Of a stretch of 64,000 nt of DNA, positions 39,001 through 50,553 are shown in pieces. The notes beneath the pieces are model-generated. The model was given only the letters and a program-made list of their open reading frames with translations. It was not told the origin of the DNA and did no database searches. Both the position numbers and the translations under genes were made by a program. Every line of letters starts with the position of its first letter. Position 1 is the first letter of the stretch. Source of the stretch: Patiria pectinifera (lineage: Eukaryota > Echinodermata > Asteroidea > Valvatida > Asterinidae); the NCBI GenBank assembly GCA_029964075.1, contig CM057136.1, forward strand, positions 9,114,001-9,178,000, read 5' to 3'.

Positions 39001-39889
39001 CTTAAGATTTAGACTTACATAAGCCGTATACCGTGGCCCCCGAAGAAATGACTGAGTTAACTCTTTAGACCCCTCAGACCAAGTTGGTCTGAGACCATCT
39101 TTACTAGAAGTGCCTAGTCTTGTTTTCTTTCGTAGTTGTTGTACCAACCAACTTTTAGCTAATAGTTAACAAATAAATCAAAAAAACCAAAAAGCTGGTG
39201 GAATAATTAAAAGCAACTTTTGGTAAGATCCAGAGGAAGCAAAACGTTTTCCCATTAAACTCTTACTGGTTTTAAGATGAAATTAAAAGAATATTTTCTA
39301 AAATAATTAGTTTCTCTCTCGATGTCATGGACAAACACGTCTGAACTGGCGTCCAAGTCTTAGAAATTAAAACTCCTTGCCAAAAGAACCTAAAAACCTA
39401 CTGGAAACACATAATTCTGTTCAATAAAAGTATAGATGTAAATATTTTAGCACTTAAAAGTTAAAACTTCTCGCCAAAAAAAAAACTAAAACACTTTTGC
39501 GAGCACATAATGGAGTACCGAAGTGAATACGTCAGGCGCACAAAATATGTGTGAAAGACAAAATATCGCGTGATTCAGACCGCGAACCAACACGCACGCG
39601 TGCTCCATTCGTTTGCACTACACTTTCTGGTTATTATTGACGTCACACCTCGGTACTCCATTCCTTTGTCCCCCGTCGAACGTACTTAAAATAAGCGCAC
39701 AATCATTTCCTAATGTCACCGCCACAGCGCTAGGGGCGCTATCACCAAAACAGTCACATCACATCAGCATGTATATCTTTATTATAGGGGAGAGAGAGGA
39801 AAGCACAAGTCATGAATAAACATGAGGCACAGTTTTCCAATCGAATTTCCAATTCGCACATAGCTCGACACATTCTGGCATTAATGAAT
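39001..39889. other. No gene recognised
   Basis: A/T-rich DNA. A short stretch (39,160-39,490) repeats AAAACTCCTTGCCAAAAGAA-like phrases twice. Nothing else seen. Confidence 0.45.
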
Positions 39890-40195
39890 GAAATATCTTC
39901 AATCTACAAATATTCATCGGCTTATTCATATGTTGTATTGAGACCTTAGCCAATGATAAGCCCCGGCCCTTTATGTCTCCCCAATCACAATTTACGACAC
40001 CTTCAATCTAGGCATAGACATAGGCTTATTATTTTGATTTGCGTTGAGAGCTTGCCAATGATAAGGCTCCTTATATCTTACCACTCAAAATTTATCGTGC
40101 CTTCAAGAGAAGAATATTCATTAGGATTATTTGTATTCTACATTGAGGGCTCGGCCAATGATAAGCTCCTTATATCGCTTGTTCCCACCCCTATC
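39890..40195. repeat. About 103-bp degenerate tandem repeat, three units, each with GCCAATGATAAG
   Basis: GCCAATGATAAG occurs at 39949, 40054 and 40154, with surrounding ATTGAGGGCT...CTCCTTATATC and ATATTCAT...GGATTATT segments conserved between units. Confidence 0.75.
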
Positions 40196-40469
40196 TCAGA
40201 CAGCTTGGCATCTCTTAACAATCTGCATGTAGGGTAGTCATTGATGTGACCGTTTCCACCTAAATCACAACAAAAAAGCAGAGGTTCAAGAAGGTAATTT
40301 TCCGTCCATGGAAGCTTCATCCTTTTCAGGGTCAACTAAGGACTAGAACATTAAATCAAATCCGACAAGTTTTGCACAACACCAAGCAAATTCTAGGTAG
40401 TATTCATCCAAATTCTTCCCACGCCCGAACTCTTCCCATATTGGTGTTACTCAAGCAAGAATGTAACAT

Positions 40470-40925
40470 GACTCGACTCAACTTGGTTAACTTAAAGACA
40501 TGACTCGAGTCACTGCCTTCGATGTTCTTAATTTGATTCAAGTCACTGCCTTAGAATAACTAAACTCAACCAGTCATTTCTCATTAGAATGAGTCAATGT
40601 GACTCATGCCACTGCCGTAGAATGACTTAACTTGAGTCAATGCCTAAGAACTATTTAAATTTAATCACTTACTTAGAACGACTCAACTTGAGTCACTACC
40701 TAAGAACACTAAACTTGACTCGAATTACTCCTCACAACTACTCAAATTCAGTAGCTGCCATTATTTCTGAACGACTCGACCCGAATTTGAGTCACTGCTC
40801 AAGTGCCCGTCCTAGAACGACTCCAGACGACTTAAGTCATTGTGTTCTCACAAAGCCTCAACTGGAGTCACTGCAAATAGTATGACTTGACTGGACTCGC
40901 GTCACAATAGTCACGGACTCATTAC
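40470..40925. repeat. Degenerate repeat rich in TGAGTCA/TGACTCA
   Basis: About ten decayed units of the form ACTCAACTTGAGTCACTGCC(T)AAGAA, spaced about 28-45 bp. TGAGTCA or TGACTCA appears at least five times. Confidence 0.7.
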
Positions 40926-41626
40926 AAGAATGCTGGGGTCTACTGAAGGAACACACATTTTATACCCAAAGAGTCGATGATGCCAAATCATATACATCTC
41001 TTCTTAGCCAGGCATTGAATGGCATCCAATGCCGTCTGCAGTCGCCAGAATAATCGCTCAGTATACCATTCATTCTCATGGTAGATATTTTGTTCAAGCT
41101 TTAGAGGGCGCTACTCCTTTCCACCATTATATTTGTCATCGTTTTGCATCTTGAATATTTCCATCACATTTCGTCATTATTTTTCTTTGACACTAGGACA
41201 GCTGAGCTAAGATAGTGATTAATTTTGTTTTACTTTTGTCAAAGGATATTGAGGTGGTTTATGATTTATAAAGAGCGTGAAAATGAGGATTTTTGTTTTG
41301 AAAAGAGCAGAATTTGTAATGTTTAGGTCCTGCCGCCTCCGAGAGATTTTAGACACCGTTGGTGACGCTGTTCATAGTAGCCATTTTCATAGCAGTTAGG
41401 ATTTTTGTTCTTGCACAAACCTTGGTTTAACTCATACTTTTGGATAAAGTCATCTTATTAGGGATAATTACCAGGTTAGACACGGTTATATATGAACCGG
41501 TGCAAACGGTTATGCTCTTCAACAAAGCTATTCAAAGACCGATTCGGGAATGAGTACGACATCACTGGTGGCATGGGTAAAAAAAAAACCTCATCAACCG
41601 GCCTAACATCCGAGACAAGTTTTGCT
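40926..41626. other. No gene recognised
   Basis: 700 bp of A/T-rich DNA; no motif, exon or repeat stands out. Confidence 0.45.
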
Positions 41627-42017
41627 GGCGCGGTTCTAGGGGGCCTGCGGGGATTTAGCCCCCATTTTGTCTAGCCCCCCAAAAATAAATTCCGCAAAAA
41701 GAAATTGCATTTGGAAAAAGAAGGATTGTGATATACGTGCGAACGGTCTCCCCCTAAAGAAATATTCGTGACAAGGGTGCATTTGTAGTTAATATAGTAT
41801 GATGATTTTAGGATTTTATTTGCGCTCCCCATTGAAAATATGGCATGCGCCATTGAAAATATGGCATGAGCCCCCAACCACATATTGATTTTCGGAGGCC
41901 TAAGTATCTGGAGAAAATAACCGGTGTACATTTCAGCACGCCTCCCTGAAAAAAAAAATTCTGGATCCACCCTGCTAGCCCCCCCCCCCCCAAAAAAATT
42001 GGTTCTAGAACCGCGCC
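41627..42017. mobile_element. Short TIR element (391 bp) with GGCGCGGTTCTAG ends
   Basis: Ends GGCGCGGTTCTAG and CTAGAACCGCGCC are inverted repeats of 13 bp. C-runs and GGATCCA-containing segments lie inside each end. The right part (GGATCCAG with a long G-run on the minus strand) resembles 44,975-45,020. Target duplication not clear. Confidence 0.6.
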
Positions 42018-42536
42018 TGGTCATTGCTGAATTACTCCGATGGACTGAGGAATTGTCGAGCGACACTGGACACTATATGGGCAAGCTAGGTGAACTGAAT
42101 AGCAAACACCAGCCACAGATAGTGGAGAATTCGCCCTGAGATCTTCGCCAGAGGGCCTGTCACATTACAATTGTTGATCGAAGAGCTTTAACTGTTGATG
42201 ATGTTGTGAAATTTGTGACAACTTTTGCAGAAAAAGATAATGACCCTGTGTTCCACGGCTGTGCATGCGCGAATTAATTGCGCACTCTGTCGTCTGAATC
42301 GTGCCAGTCGGAAATTGCTGTTATTATGACGTCATTGACACCATTTGTGGGTCGGGCCCATTGATCTCCATACAGACGTCGGGCGGAACGCGTTTTATAT
42401 CATGAATATTTACACCTGATTATCTTTGGGACGTGATTGGTGGATGAATGAGTAAAAGTTCAAAGTGATTTCTTATTAAAATTTCCATATGTAAACATCG
42501 GGACCCAAATTTAAAGCGCTGCTTAACAGCCGATTT
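42018..42536. other. No gene recognised
   Basis: Mixed-composition DNA between two TIR elements. TGACGTCA-like sites occur near 42,330; no coding feature seen. Confidence 0.4.
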
Positions 42537-43195
42537 TGTGCTTACCCAGCCTCCGTTTATTTCATAGAGGCGACAAAGCCCTCCGCACAAGAGAGCTTCG
42601 CGCCGAGCAAAAAGTCATTCGAGGCCGTTTGCTCGGCACGTAGCTCACAAAATATCCCCGTGTGCGGTGATTTTTTTGCTGAGTTGTCTGCCTCGCGAGA
42701 CCGTGAGGCAAATGTCTATCCTGTTTGATTTCTTTTACCTCGCGAGGTGAAAAACTCACCGTATGCGGTCAACTTGAGCTACATTCTGAGCTAAAAAGAT
42801 AATAGCCAATGAAATCACGTAGTATGTGAACATGTGATTTTAAGATATATTTGTGCAAATTTTCTAAAGCCTGCTGGCGTTTGTCCTCATTTTTTAAATC
42901 ACGCGACCGACAAACAAGAATAATGCTTTCATTTGTTACTTAAACTTTTAGCTCAGCCCGTAGCTCACTGCAGGTTGACTGCTCACGATGAAGTTTGTTT
43001 GCCTCGCGAGGCCAAATTTAAGAAATCAAAGCGGATAGATATTTGTCTCATGAACATCTTGCAAGACAGAAAACTAAGCAAAAATTCACCGCATACGTTG
43101 AGCTACGTGCTATGCAAACGGCTCAAAACGGCTTTTTGCTCAGCACGTAGGGTAGCTATCGTACGGGTGTGCGGAGGGGTTTAGCAGTAAGCACA
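42537..43195. mobile_element. MITE with long inverted arms (TGTGCTTAC ends)
   Basis: Arms of about 240 bp are imperfect inverted copies: the ends TGTGCTTAC/GTAAGCACA, then CCCTCCGCAC, GAGCAAAAAG, GCACGTAGCTCA and CCTCGCGAG. The centre (about 42,780-42,945) is unique. Arms differ by many substitutions, so it is old. Confidence 0.75.
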
Positions 43196-43420
43196 GTAAA
43201 AGCATGCTTGAAACTCCTCCTGGATGGTATAGTTTGTCGATACCTTTACCGGTGTCACGGTCTCACTTCTCCGGCGTGCTAACTTCCCGGCCCGGTTGGA
43301 TTCGGCGGATAATTGAGCACGTTACAGTGCACGTTTAATACATGAACACGCTACTAGCTCATGTGTCCACTGTGCTTACTGTGTAGGGTTGTGTTCTGAA
43401 GTTTACCAAGTCCATTAATA

Positions 43421-44463
43421 TAGGTTTTCCCGGCCAATTTCGCAAAAATGGCATTCGAATTCATCTTGATACTGGCCAATTTGAAGCGAAGTAGCACCCT
43501 GCTCACCTGCTGTCATTCCCTTGGTTCGCATTAGATTTCAGGCGTTCAAATTCGTCTTAAGACCTGACATTTTCATGTTTAACAAATCCTTAATTGAAGT
43601 TATGTCATTCGGTTTAAGTAATAATTCAATTAAGCAGTCAGTTTGGTCAAGAGTTATTTGCATGAGATTCTTGTTTTCGTTTTCATTTTCGCTCATTCTA
43701 TTTAGCACTTTTTACATTCAAAATGATGAAAGTAAACGAAGGTATAGTATGCGATTATTTTCATTTCTTTCACCTTTTGATTATTTCTGCTTCATGTCGT
43801 GGTCCATCTTTATGTTTTTAGCCTTCCTCTTGGCAGGTTTTCCCGTCTGCCAGGTCTAAGATACGCGGCTACAATTGACCAGGCAGTAGATCTGTTTATG
43901 CCAAGATTGTCTGCAAGTTCAAGATAGTCTTGGGCATTGCCATCAAAAGCTTCGATCAAACGACCAGACCACGGTCTACATTTGAAATTCTCATGTAACG
44001 CCCATGAGCTGGCATATTGATATTTCTAGTGCTTCAATCTAACAGTTTGCATGGTGATCAGAGTAGTGGCAGAGTCGAAATTGGAACAAAAACACTCCAT
44101 CTTGATAGTCTAACAAACAACGGAACGACATGGACTTACATGTATTTCGAATTACTTTGCTTACTTTTCACACATGCTAGCTTAATGGTGAATTCGAATG
44201 ACCAAACTTACACAGCTGGAAGCTCCGGCGAATTTGGATGCTCGTTTGTGCAATTTTAATTTGAATAATCTATTGTTGAAATTGCATGAATAAAATGTGA
44301 AATCGCATGCTTCTGATGTGAAATCGCATGCTTCTGATGTGAAATTGATTGGTGTGTTTAGGTAATTGAATGTTGATCTCAACGTGCATTCAAATTCGTG
44401 CGAAAATGGGTGATTGGTCGCCAATTTGGCCGCCAAATCTGCTAACTTGGCCGGAAAAACCTA
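43421..44463. mobile_element. TIR element 1 with TAGGTTTTCC ends
   Basis: The left end TAGGTTTTCCCGGCCAATTT and right end AATTTGGC...TTGGCCGGAAAAACCTA are inverted, flanked by TA on both sides. Inside are no recognisable genes, although open frames of 80-112 codons occur. It shares only the terminal repeats with elements 2 and 3. Confidence 0.7.
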
Positions 44464-45520
44464 TAACACAGTGAGGGACACCCAAGAATGTGTTATGTAC
44501 CACTTCCTGTGGGTCAAGTCATTCCATGGTCTTGCAAGCATTCCGATTTGTGTTCCCAGTGTCATGTGTGTGTGTTAATGAGCGAATAAAAAGGCTAAGA
44601 ACGAACTCCTTGCTCGATCCTGGTCTTTTGGTTATTAAGAGTTGAGAACGCTACGAATATTCTGGATTGGACTGGTACCCTGCAAATAACGACATACAAA
44701 TATCCCAATTACGTGCACCAGAACAACACCAAACTCAGCACACAAATAAAGTTACCGAAAATGTACCCTACTGCGCAATTTTGCGCATGCGTGTTGAAAC
44801 GAATTTCCCTCTCGGAGAAGCTAGCACGCCGGAGAAGTGAGACCGTGACACCTGTCTGCCGGTTTTCACAGAGGACGCATGCGTGTAATACGCTGTGCTC
44901 AATAATGTATACGGAAAGCCCGGTGTGATCAACCGAGTGTATCTATGAACAACGAGCACGTACACTGCAAGGTCGGATCCAGAACACAATTTGGGAGGGG
45001 GGGGGCAAAAAAATTGGTTCGGCCCCCAAAGAGTGGGTCAAAACAAATACGGCGTAGGGTTCGTGGTCCGCGTATAAGGGCCCCGATGTGGGATTTTTTT
45101 TTTTTTTTTGGGGGGGGGGATTCTTGATGCTCTGTGATGCGATCTGAGGCAATATCTGACCACTTTAACACTTTAAAGGTTATGTACGCAGTGCCTGCCT
45201 TTATTGCGACATCACTTTAAAAAATGGGTTCGTTTGGGGGGGGGGGGGGGGGAGAGGGGGTCCGCCCTTGTGAGCCCGTGCGCCGTGCTCGGGAAAAAAA
45301 CCCAACTATTCAACTAACTAAAAAGATTAATAAGTGGTTTTGCTGAATAATTTCCCTTTTCATGACTATTGTTCAACGAAGTTTCTGCTTCTAGAAAATA
45401 CAATCTTGTAGCAACCGTGAATGACATGTGTACGTGCGGGAATGCGGCTCTAACCGTCTCCTGGCACATTGCCTTTCTTCAGGCCGCGGCTATATAATCG
45501 TCAATAGCCAGCGAGATGGC
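44464..45520. other. G-run-rich region, no gene recognised
   Basis: Long G- and T-runs at 44,995-45,010, 45,090-45,120 and 45,235-45,260. GGATCCAG next to a G-run at about 44,975 resembles the end of a repeat family also seen near 41,960 and 52,085. No gene. Confidence 0.5.
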
Positions 45521-45529
45521 TTAAATCAG

Positions 45530-45860
45530 CGACGTAACAATAGAAATCTCCATCCGACGCACGAGGCGACGCACGGCGCGAAGCACGACGGTGCGCTGCA
45601 ACGGGCAACGAAAGGGGAATTAATTATTGACGACACACCGCGTCGCCTCTTTAACATACACGCGACGTGAGTACACGACGCGTTGGAGACGTCGTGCCGT
45701 CAACGGAGACGTCGTGCCGTCGCGTCGCACCGCCGCTCCCGTACATTGCGCCGTGCCGTCTCGCACATTTTATGCCTGATCGTTGCCCCTATTGTTGCGC
45801 ATCAAGCTTATCGTCGTGCGTCGTGTTGTGCATCACGTCGTCCTTCGCGACTTTTATCGC
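45530..45860. repeat. CG-rich repeat region with CGTCGTGCCGTC units
   Basis: Much richer in CpG than its surroundings, with two direct copies of GGAGACGTCGTGCCGTC near 45,685 and 45,703 and loosely inverted GACGCACGA / TCGTGCGTC segments on either side. It looks like a TIR element of another family; boundaries are unclear. Confidence 0.45.
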
Positions 45861-46189
45861 GTTATACTATCGCACTGTGCCCTCATCAAGGTGGTTCCCA
45901 TCCAAATGATGGCGCTTCTTCCATGTTGCTACTTTGTATGAAATGTCTTGAAGCAATCCAAAGAAAATCAGGGTGATGGGGCTTGACACTACTTGGGTAA
46001 AATTCGACTATCCCCGTCAACCAGACTCCTTACCTTTTTCCAGAGGGGAAATCATGTTAACAAGTAAAAATAGGGGACAAAAAAAGAAGCACTTTGTGAA
46101 ACCCATTGCTCGACGCGTCGGGTGCACTTTTTAAACAACAAAGTCTAACAACTCCCAGGACTTTAATGTTTAGTTTATGTGCCTACATA

Positions 46190-46530
46190 GCAATCACCCC
46201 CCCCCCCCCGCCCCCTCGCCTTCCCCGAGGAGATTCATCTGTTGACACCACTTTCTCTCCAAATCCTAACTCGAAACCGCCGCCGTTGGTGCGTATCAGA
46301 CGGTTACACCAAGGGTTATGCGTTCTCTGTGCTTTGCGCTTCAGCGAACTATACAACTGAAATACAATGAATAACTGAACTTAATAATTTAAGTCTAAGT
46401 CATTATGCCTAATTGACCATATGTTGGGCGAGAAGACGAGGCAGATAGCTAACAAATTATGGTTGTGCTTCTTCGTTGTATTTTTCCGGAGTTACTGAAT
46501 TATAAATGAACGAAGCTCACTTTATGATTC
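46190..46530. repeat. Dispersed repeat, copy 1 (C-run, CGCCGTTGGTGCGTATCAGACGG)
   Basis: The block from a C-run through CAGACGGTTACACCAA and GTACTCTGTGCT-like sequence to CCGGAGTTACTGAATTATAAATGAA matches 47,430-47,800 in the same order with many differences. Confidence 0.6.
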
Positions 46531-46778
46531 AATTTACGACAGAAAAATTTTACACACAAAGTCTCAGTTACTCTCTTGTTAACCCGATTCTACCGGGTTT
46601 GAAGTTTGCATTCAGGTACACAATCATTATAAAATAATAACATGGAGGAAAATATTGTTAAAAAAAAGTATTTTGAATAACCTCAGTAAAGCACTTCGGT
46701 ATTTTGATGAAGTAGTCCAGATCAAAGGTCAGTCGGGATAAAATAACCGATGTGATGTTGAGGCCGGTTTAAGGCCGC

Positions 46779-47097
46779 GCCGGTTCATGCTCGGCGCGAA
46801 AAACGAACGCGATAGCGAATTTGTGACGTCAGGGCAGTTTTAAAAGTTGAGCACATTTCAACTCCGGCGAATTTCGTAGCGAATGCTTCGTGACGTCAAA
46901 TTCGCATCGCATGAAGTATGAACCGACCATGAAACTTCACACGAATGCGAATGCGAAACGAATTTGGAGTCATGAAACATTCGCTGCAAAATTCGCCGGA
47001 GTTCAAATTTGCTCACCTTTTGCGAAATCGCAGCGCGAAAATTTGCCATGACGTCAAACATTTGCGTTCGCATTTCGCTTTGAGTATGAACCGGCCT
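46779..47097. mobile_element. MITE with GCCGGTTCAT ends and TGACGTCA sites
   Basis: Inverted arms of about 110 bp: GGTTCATGCTC...CGAATTTGTGACGTCA and ACTCCGGCGAATTT, mirrored at the right as AATTCGCCGGAGTT...TGACGTCA...GAGTATGAACCGGC. An internal second inverted pair gives a compact foldback. Confidence 0.72.
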
Positions 47098-47429
47098 GAA
47101 ACAGAAGTGACGTCATGATGACGTCATATGTATCAAATTACAAGCGAGTTTAGTTTCACAAGATTTATTTATTTATAACTCATGAACAAAAAGAACAATC
47201 ATGTTGGTACTTATTGTTATATTGTTATATTATAGACCATACCTTGATAAACATTATTTTCTGATTTCCGAAGGTAAAGTTTCTTGACAGAAGGAGCGAA
47301 ATTTACGTAGGAAAGGTAACTTAAGAACTGAAGCTGTACATGTGATCATAGTACGATCTTGATAAGTCGAGTTTGTTAATATTAGTCTTGACAAAACGAT
47401 TTTTAAGGCCCATAAATGTTCAATCTATG

Positions 47430-47800
47430 ATGCCTTAACCCCCCCCCCCCCCCGCCCCCACCCCCAATATCAATCTGGCGACGGCGGTGTCCCCTCCTTA
47501 TCTTGACTAGAAGTCGCCATTGTGGGTGTGTACCAGACGGGTTACATCAAATGTTACGCGTACTCTGTGCTGAAAAACAGTACAGGGAGTATTAGCCGTT
47601 TTGGACTGGCTGTGTATGTGTGTGTTGGATTCACGCATCAGTGAAACCATACAATGAAAATGGTTGATGGAAGTTCATTAATTTCTTGTCAACGGTGCTC
47701 CAGTTGACATTTTGGAGCCCACACAAGGCAGGGAGCGGGCAGTTAATCGTTGGGCCTCCTTTTGTGCATTTCCCCGGAGTTGCTGCATTATAAATGAAAG
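47430..47800. repeat. Dispersed repeat, copy 2
   Basis: Second copy of the 46190-46530 repeat, with the C-run, CAGACGGGTTACATCAAA, CGTACTCTGTGCTG and CCGGAGTTGCTGCATTATAAATGAA in the same order. Confidence 0.6.
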
Positions 47801-49170
47801 CAGCTCGCATTTACGCGCCTCGCGCGAGCCTGGTTCCACCAGAGAAAATGGCTGTTGCCGGATTAGCCTATATAATAGTGTAGTGGTCGGCCCTGCTGTC
47901 TTATTCAGAGGGGGAGACTCGTCCACCAGTTAAGGAGGATGGGAGGCAATCACTAAGCATGGACAATCATCATCGGTTTCTGTCATTAGTTGATTGGTTG
48001 ATTTATTGATGAGTGATGATCCAGTTGAGATACAATATTTCAATGGAATATAAAAACCCTGTACAATGAAATAGAAAAGCAGACGCCGTGTATTAAAGTT
48101 TGCATGTTACAGCGCACACACTATACGTACAATACGCGTACATGTACCTTCAGTTTGTTTACAATTTCGGTACAAAATGAGTCGAAAGAATTGCCTAAAA
48201 TTCTCACCCCGACGTCTTCAAATCTTTGCTTAAATGACTTCAAAAGCAGCTATACAGCACTTCACTTCAGTTGGTGGGCTGTTCAGATGCGAGCCTTCGG
48301 ATTTTAGCTCGCAAAAGGACGTGCAAATCCTGCACGTAGGCCACTTACTTCCGGAAAAGCCCGAAGAAGTCCGAAGCACAAAAACCCAGATTTAGTAAAA
48401 TATCATGTTTCAGGAATGATCTAATGTTATGAGAAAACTATAAATGTGTTTTGCAAACTTATACATGTCCAATAAAATAGTAAGAATAAAGTTTGAGAAA
48501 TTATAAGAACGTTTTTGTTTTTGTACTATGTAGTTACCGAACGCACTTCGCAACCACGAGTCAGTGACGTCATCATGCTTATGTAGATCCCTACAATAGA
48601 ATACAGAGAGCTATATTGAATTACTAGAGTGCTCACTCACTGTACAAAGTGAAACCAGCTTGTTCATCGCTCTCTAAGATATAGAATAACAGCTGAATAC
48701 TGATCACGAGCAATATACATCACGTGGAGTTTTGGCTGGTTACCTGCTTTAATAAGCCAGACTATTTTTGTGTTAAGCAATTTTTTTGTGCTAAGCAGCG
48801 CCATGTAATTGGGCCCTGATCCCTATTTTGTATCGTGTTCACATTTATAAGATGAAGATAAAGGATAGCAGACCATCCCTAGCACTATTGAAACTTGATT
48901 TAAAACGTTATTTTAGTTTGGAAAAGTACATCTCTATTACAAATGGATCTATTGCAAAATGTCATACAAAATGGGACTCCTTTGAAGTACTGTGTCAAAA
49001 CTAACTCTGTATGCAAAAAGTGTTATAGGTCAAGATATTTGCGACATTGCCTTGGTTTCTTAAGTAATTTTTGTATAGCTGAAAAGTTGCTTTGAGGTTG
49101 AATACAATATTTCCTCCAAGGGAAAATAAAATAATCCCGAACGTTACATGACATTGGGTTTCACTCTGTC
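47801..49170. other. No gene recognised
   Basis: 1.4 kb of A/T-rich sequence. Open frames are short and lack family signatures. It may be the 5' region of the candidate gene that follows. Confidence 0.45.
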
Positions 49171-49335
49171 ATGATCGTCGATGAACCAACGCCAAACAAT
49201 ATCCATTGTTACGGTTACCGTGGAAACTATGTGACGACAGCAAGTGATATCCCAAACATTAGGCTCATCGTGCCAGGGAGTGGTGCTCTGCCCGTTTTGA
49301 TTGCAGATATCAAAGTGAAGACCTGCTGGCTGGTC

Positions 49336-49519
49336 ATGAAAAACCCGCGTAAAATGTGGGTCTTCAGTTGGACTTTGGGGCTTTTTAGTTCCTTCTTTAT
49401 TCTACCTGTGCGAGGGAACACGTGTAGTGCCATGGTCCAGGCTGCACCCGGTGATGATCTGACCGCACTTCGTAACAAGGCTTTCGCATCTTTCAGAGCA
49501 CAGTGCCGTGGTAAACAAG
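49336..49519 (+). CDS. Candidate first coding exon with a signal peptide
   Basis: From the ATG at 49336 the frame gives MKNPRKMWVF followed by a 17-residue hydrophobic core (SWTLGLFSSFFILPV), then RGNTCSAM, a typical signal peptide with a cleavage site near Gly27 or Ser31. About 30 further residues (APGDDLTALRNKAFASFRAQ) lead to a good donor, CAAG|GTAAGT, at 49520. The open frame starts earlier (49171), but the Met before the hydrophobic stretch is the better start. I do not recognise the family. No second exon was identified downstream. Confidence 0.4.
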
Positions 49520-50020
49520 GTAAGTATTTCTACTCCATAAAATCTGTTAAAAGTGCAACTATAGTATGATGTCTTACAGGGAAATCTCAGAAAACTAGCA
49601 TGAGTTTTTCTTTTGCAATATTAGTCATTTGATTGCAAAACCAGATTTCTAAAATGATCTGTTTGCTGGCGTTTTGCGATCCGTGTGCAAATTGGTCGGC
49701 CACGTAACTGTAGTGTTAGTCTCTTTATCATATTTAAAATCGAGCTTTATCTTATCGAATAGACATTTAAAGGACCGTGCAATGGAGTTTTTCCCATGAT
49801 TCGAATTTTTGAAATGCAATAACTTTTCGAACTTCAGACTTTTCCGCCAACTTTGCAGATTGGCTTTTCCGCCATCAACGGAAAAGCCATTGTTTTTTTT
49901 TGTGTTTTTTTTTTGTGTGGGCTTTTCCGCATAGTTGCAGAAAAGTATTTCTTTTTATTCGTCGTCAATAATTATGCGTCAAGGAGGGCGCTGTAAGATC
50001 TCCCGGCTTAACATCGTATA
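49520..50020. other. Possible first intron; no feature
   Basis: Contains a GGCTTTTCCG palindromic cluster near 49,865-49,950; otherwise nothing seen. Confidence 0.4.
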
Positions 50021-50553
50021 GGGGTGCACCCAACCTCGTCCCCAGTGCTTACTTTATTTCCAACCGCGTTTCCAATAGTAAACCTTGGATAGGAAACTTT
50101 CTTCCTGTATCCTGATTGGATACCGCAATTGGCTAGTAATGGATTTTTATCGTGTTCTTGGTGCTATTATTCACAACGTGCAGTACGTGTTTTCGCGATC
50201 ATTCGTCCACGCCTTCTCGAAAATACTAACTTCCTTTTCAATTTGCTCATATTAATATGAAATATGATACTGCATGTTGTGTCGATAAGATCGTAACAGT
50301 TTGATTTCAAAAATCGTGTTTTCGTAACTCACGCCGTGCTCGCGCTGCTACGAATTGACTCTGTTTTTACCCCAGACACCGCATACAAAAACAAACGCTA
50401 ATGTGTAACGCATATCCAGGCACCAGACTGTTCCTCATTTGCATACGTCTGCAAAAATCTTGCACATGCAAATGATCCAATACCAGGGTGAGAGAGCAGG
50501 TAGTGGTGGGCGCGTACTGCTCGACACCCTGGGGACGAGGTTGGGGTTCACCC
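50021..50553. mobile_element. MITE with GGGTGCACCCAACCTCGTCC ends
   Basis: Left GGGTGCACCCAACCTCGTCC followed by CCAG and right CTGGGGACGAGGTTGGGG followed by TTCACCC are inverted, about 25 bp. Inside no gene is recognisable. Target duplication unclear. Confidence 0.72.

Noticed and set aside
38577-39147. Minus-strand frames with Gln-Val-Arg-Ser-Gly repeats
   Set aside because: They are translations of the (CTGAC)n array.
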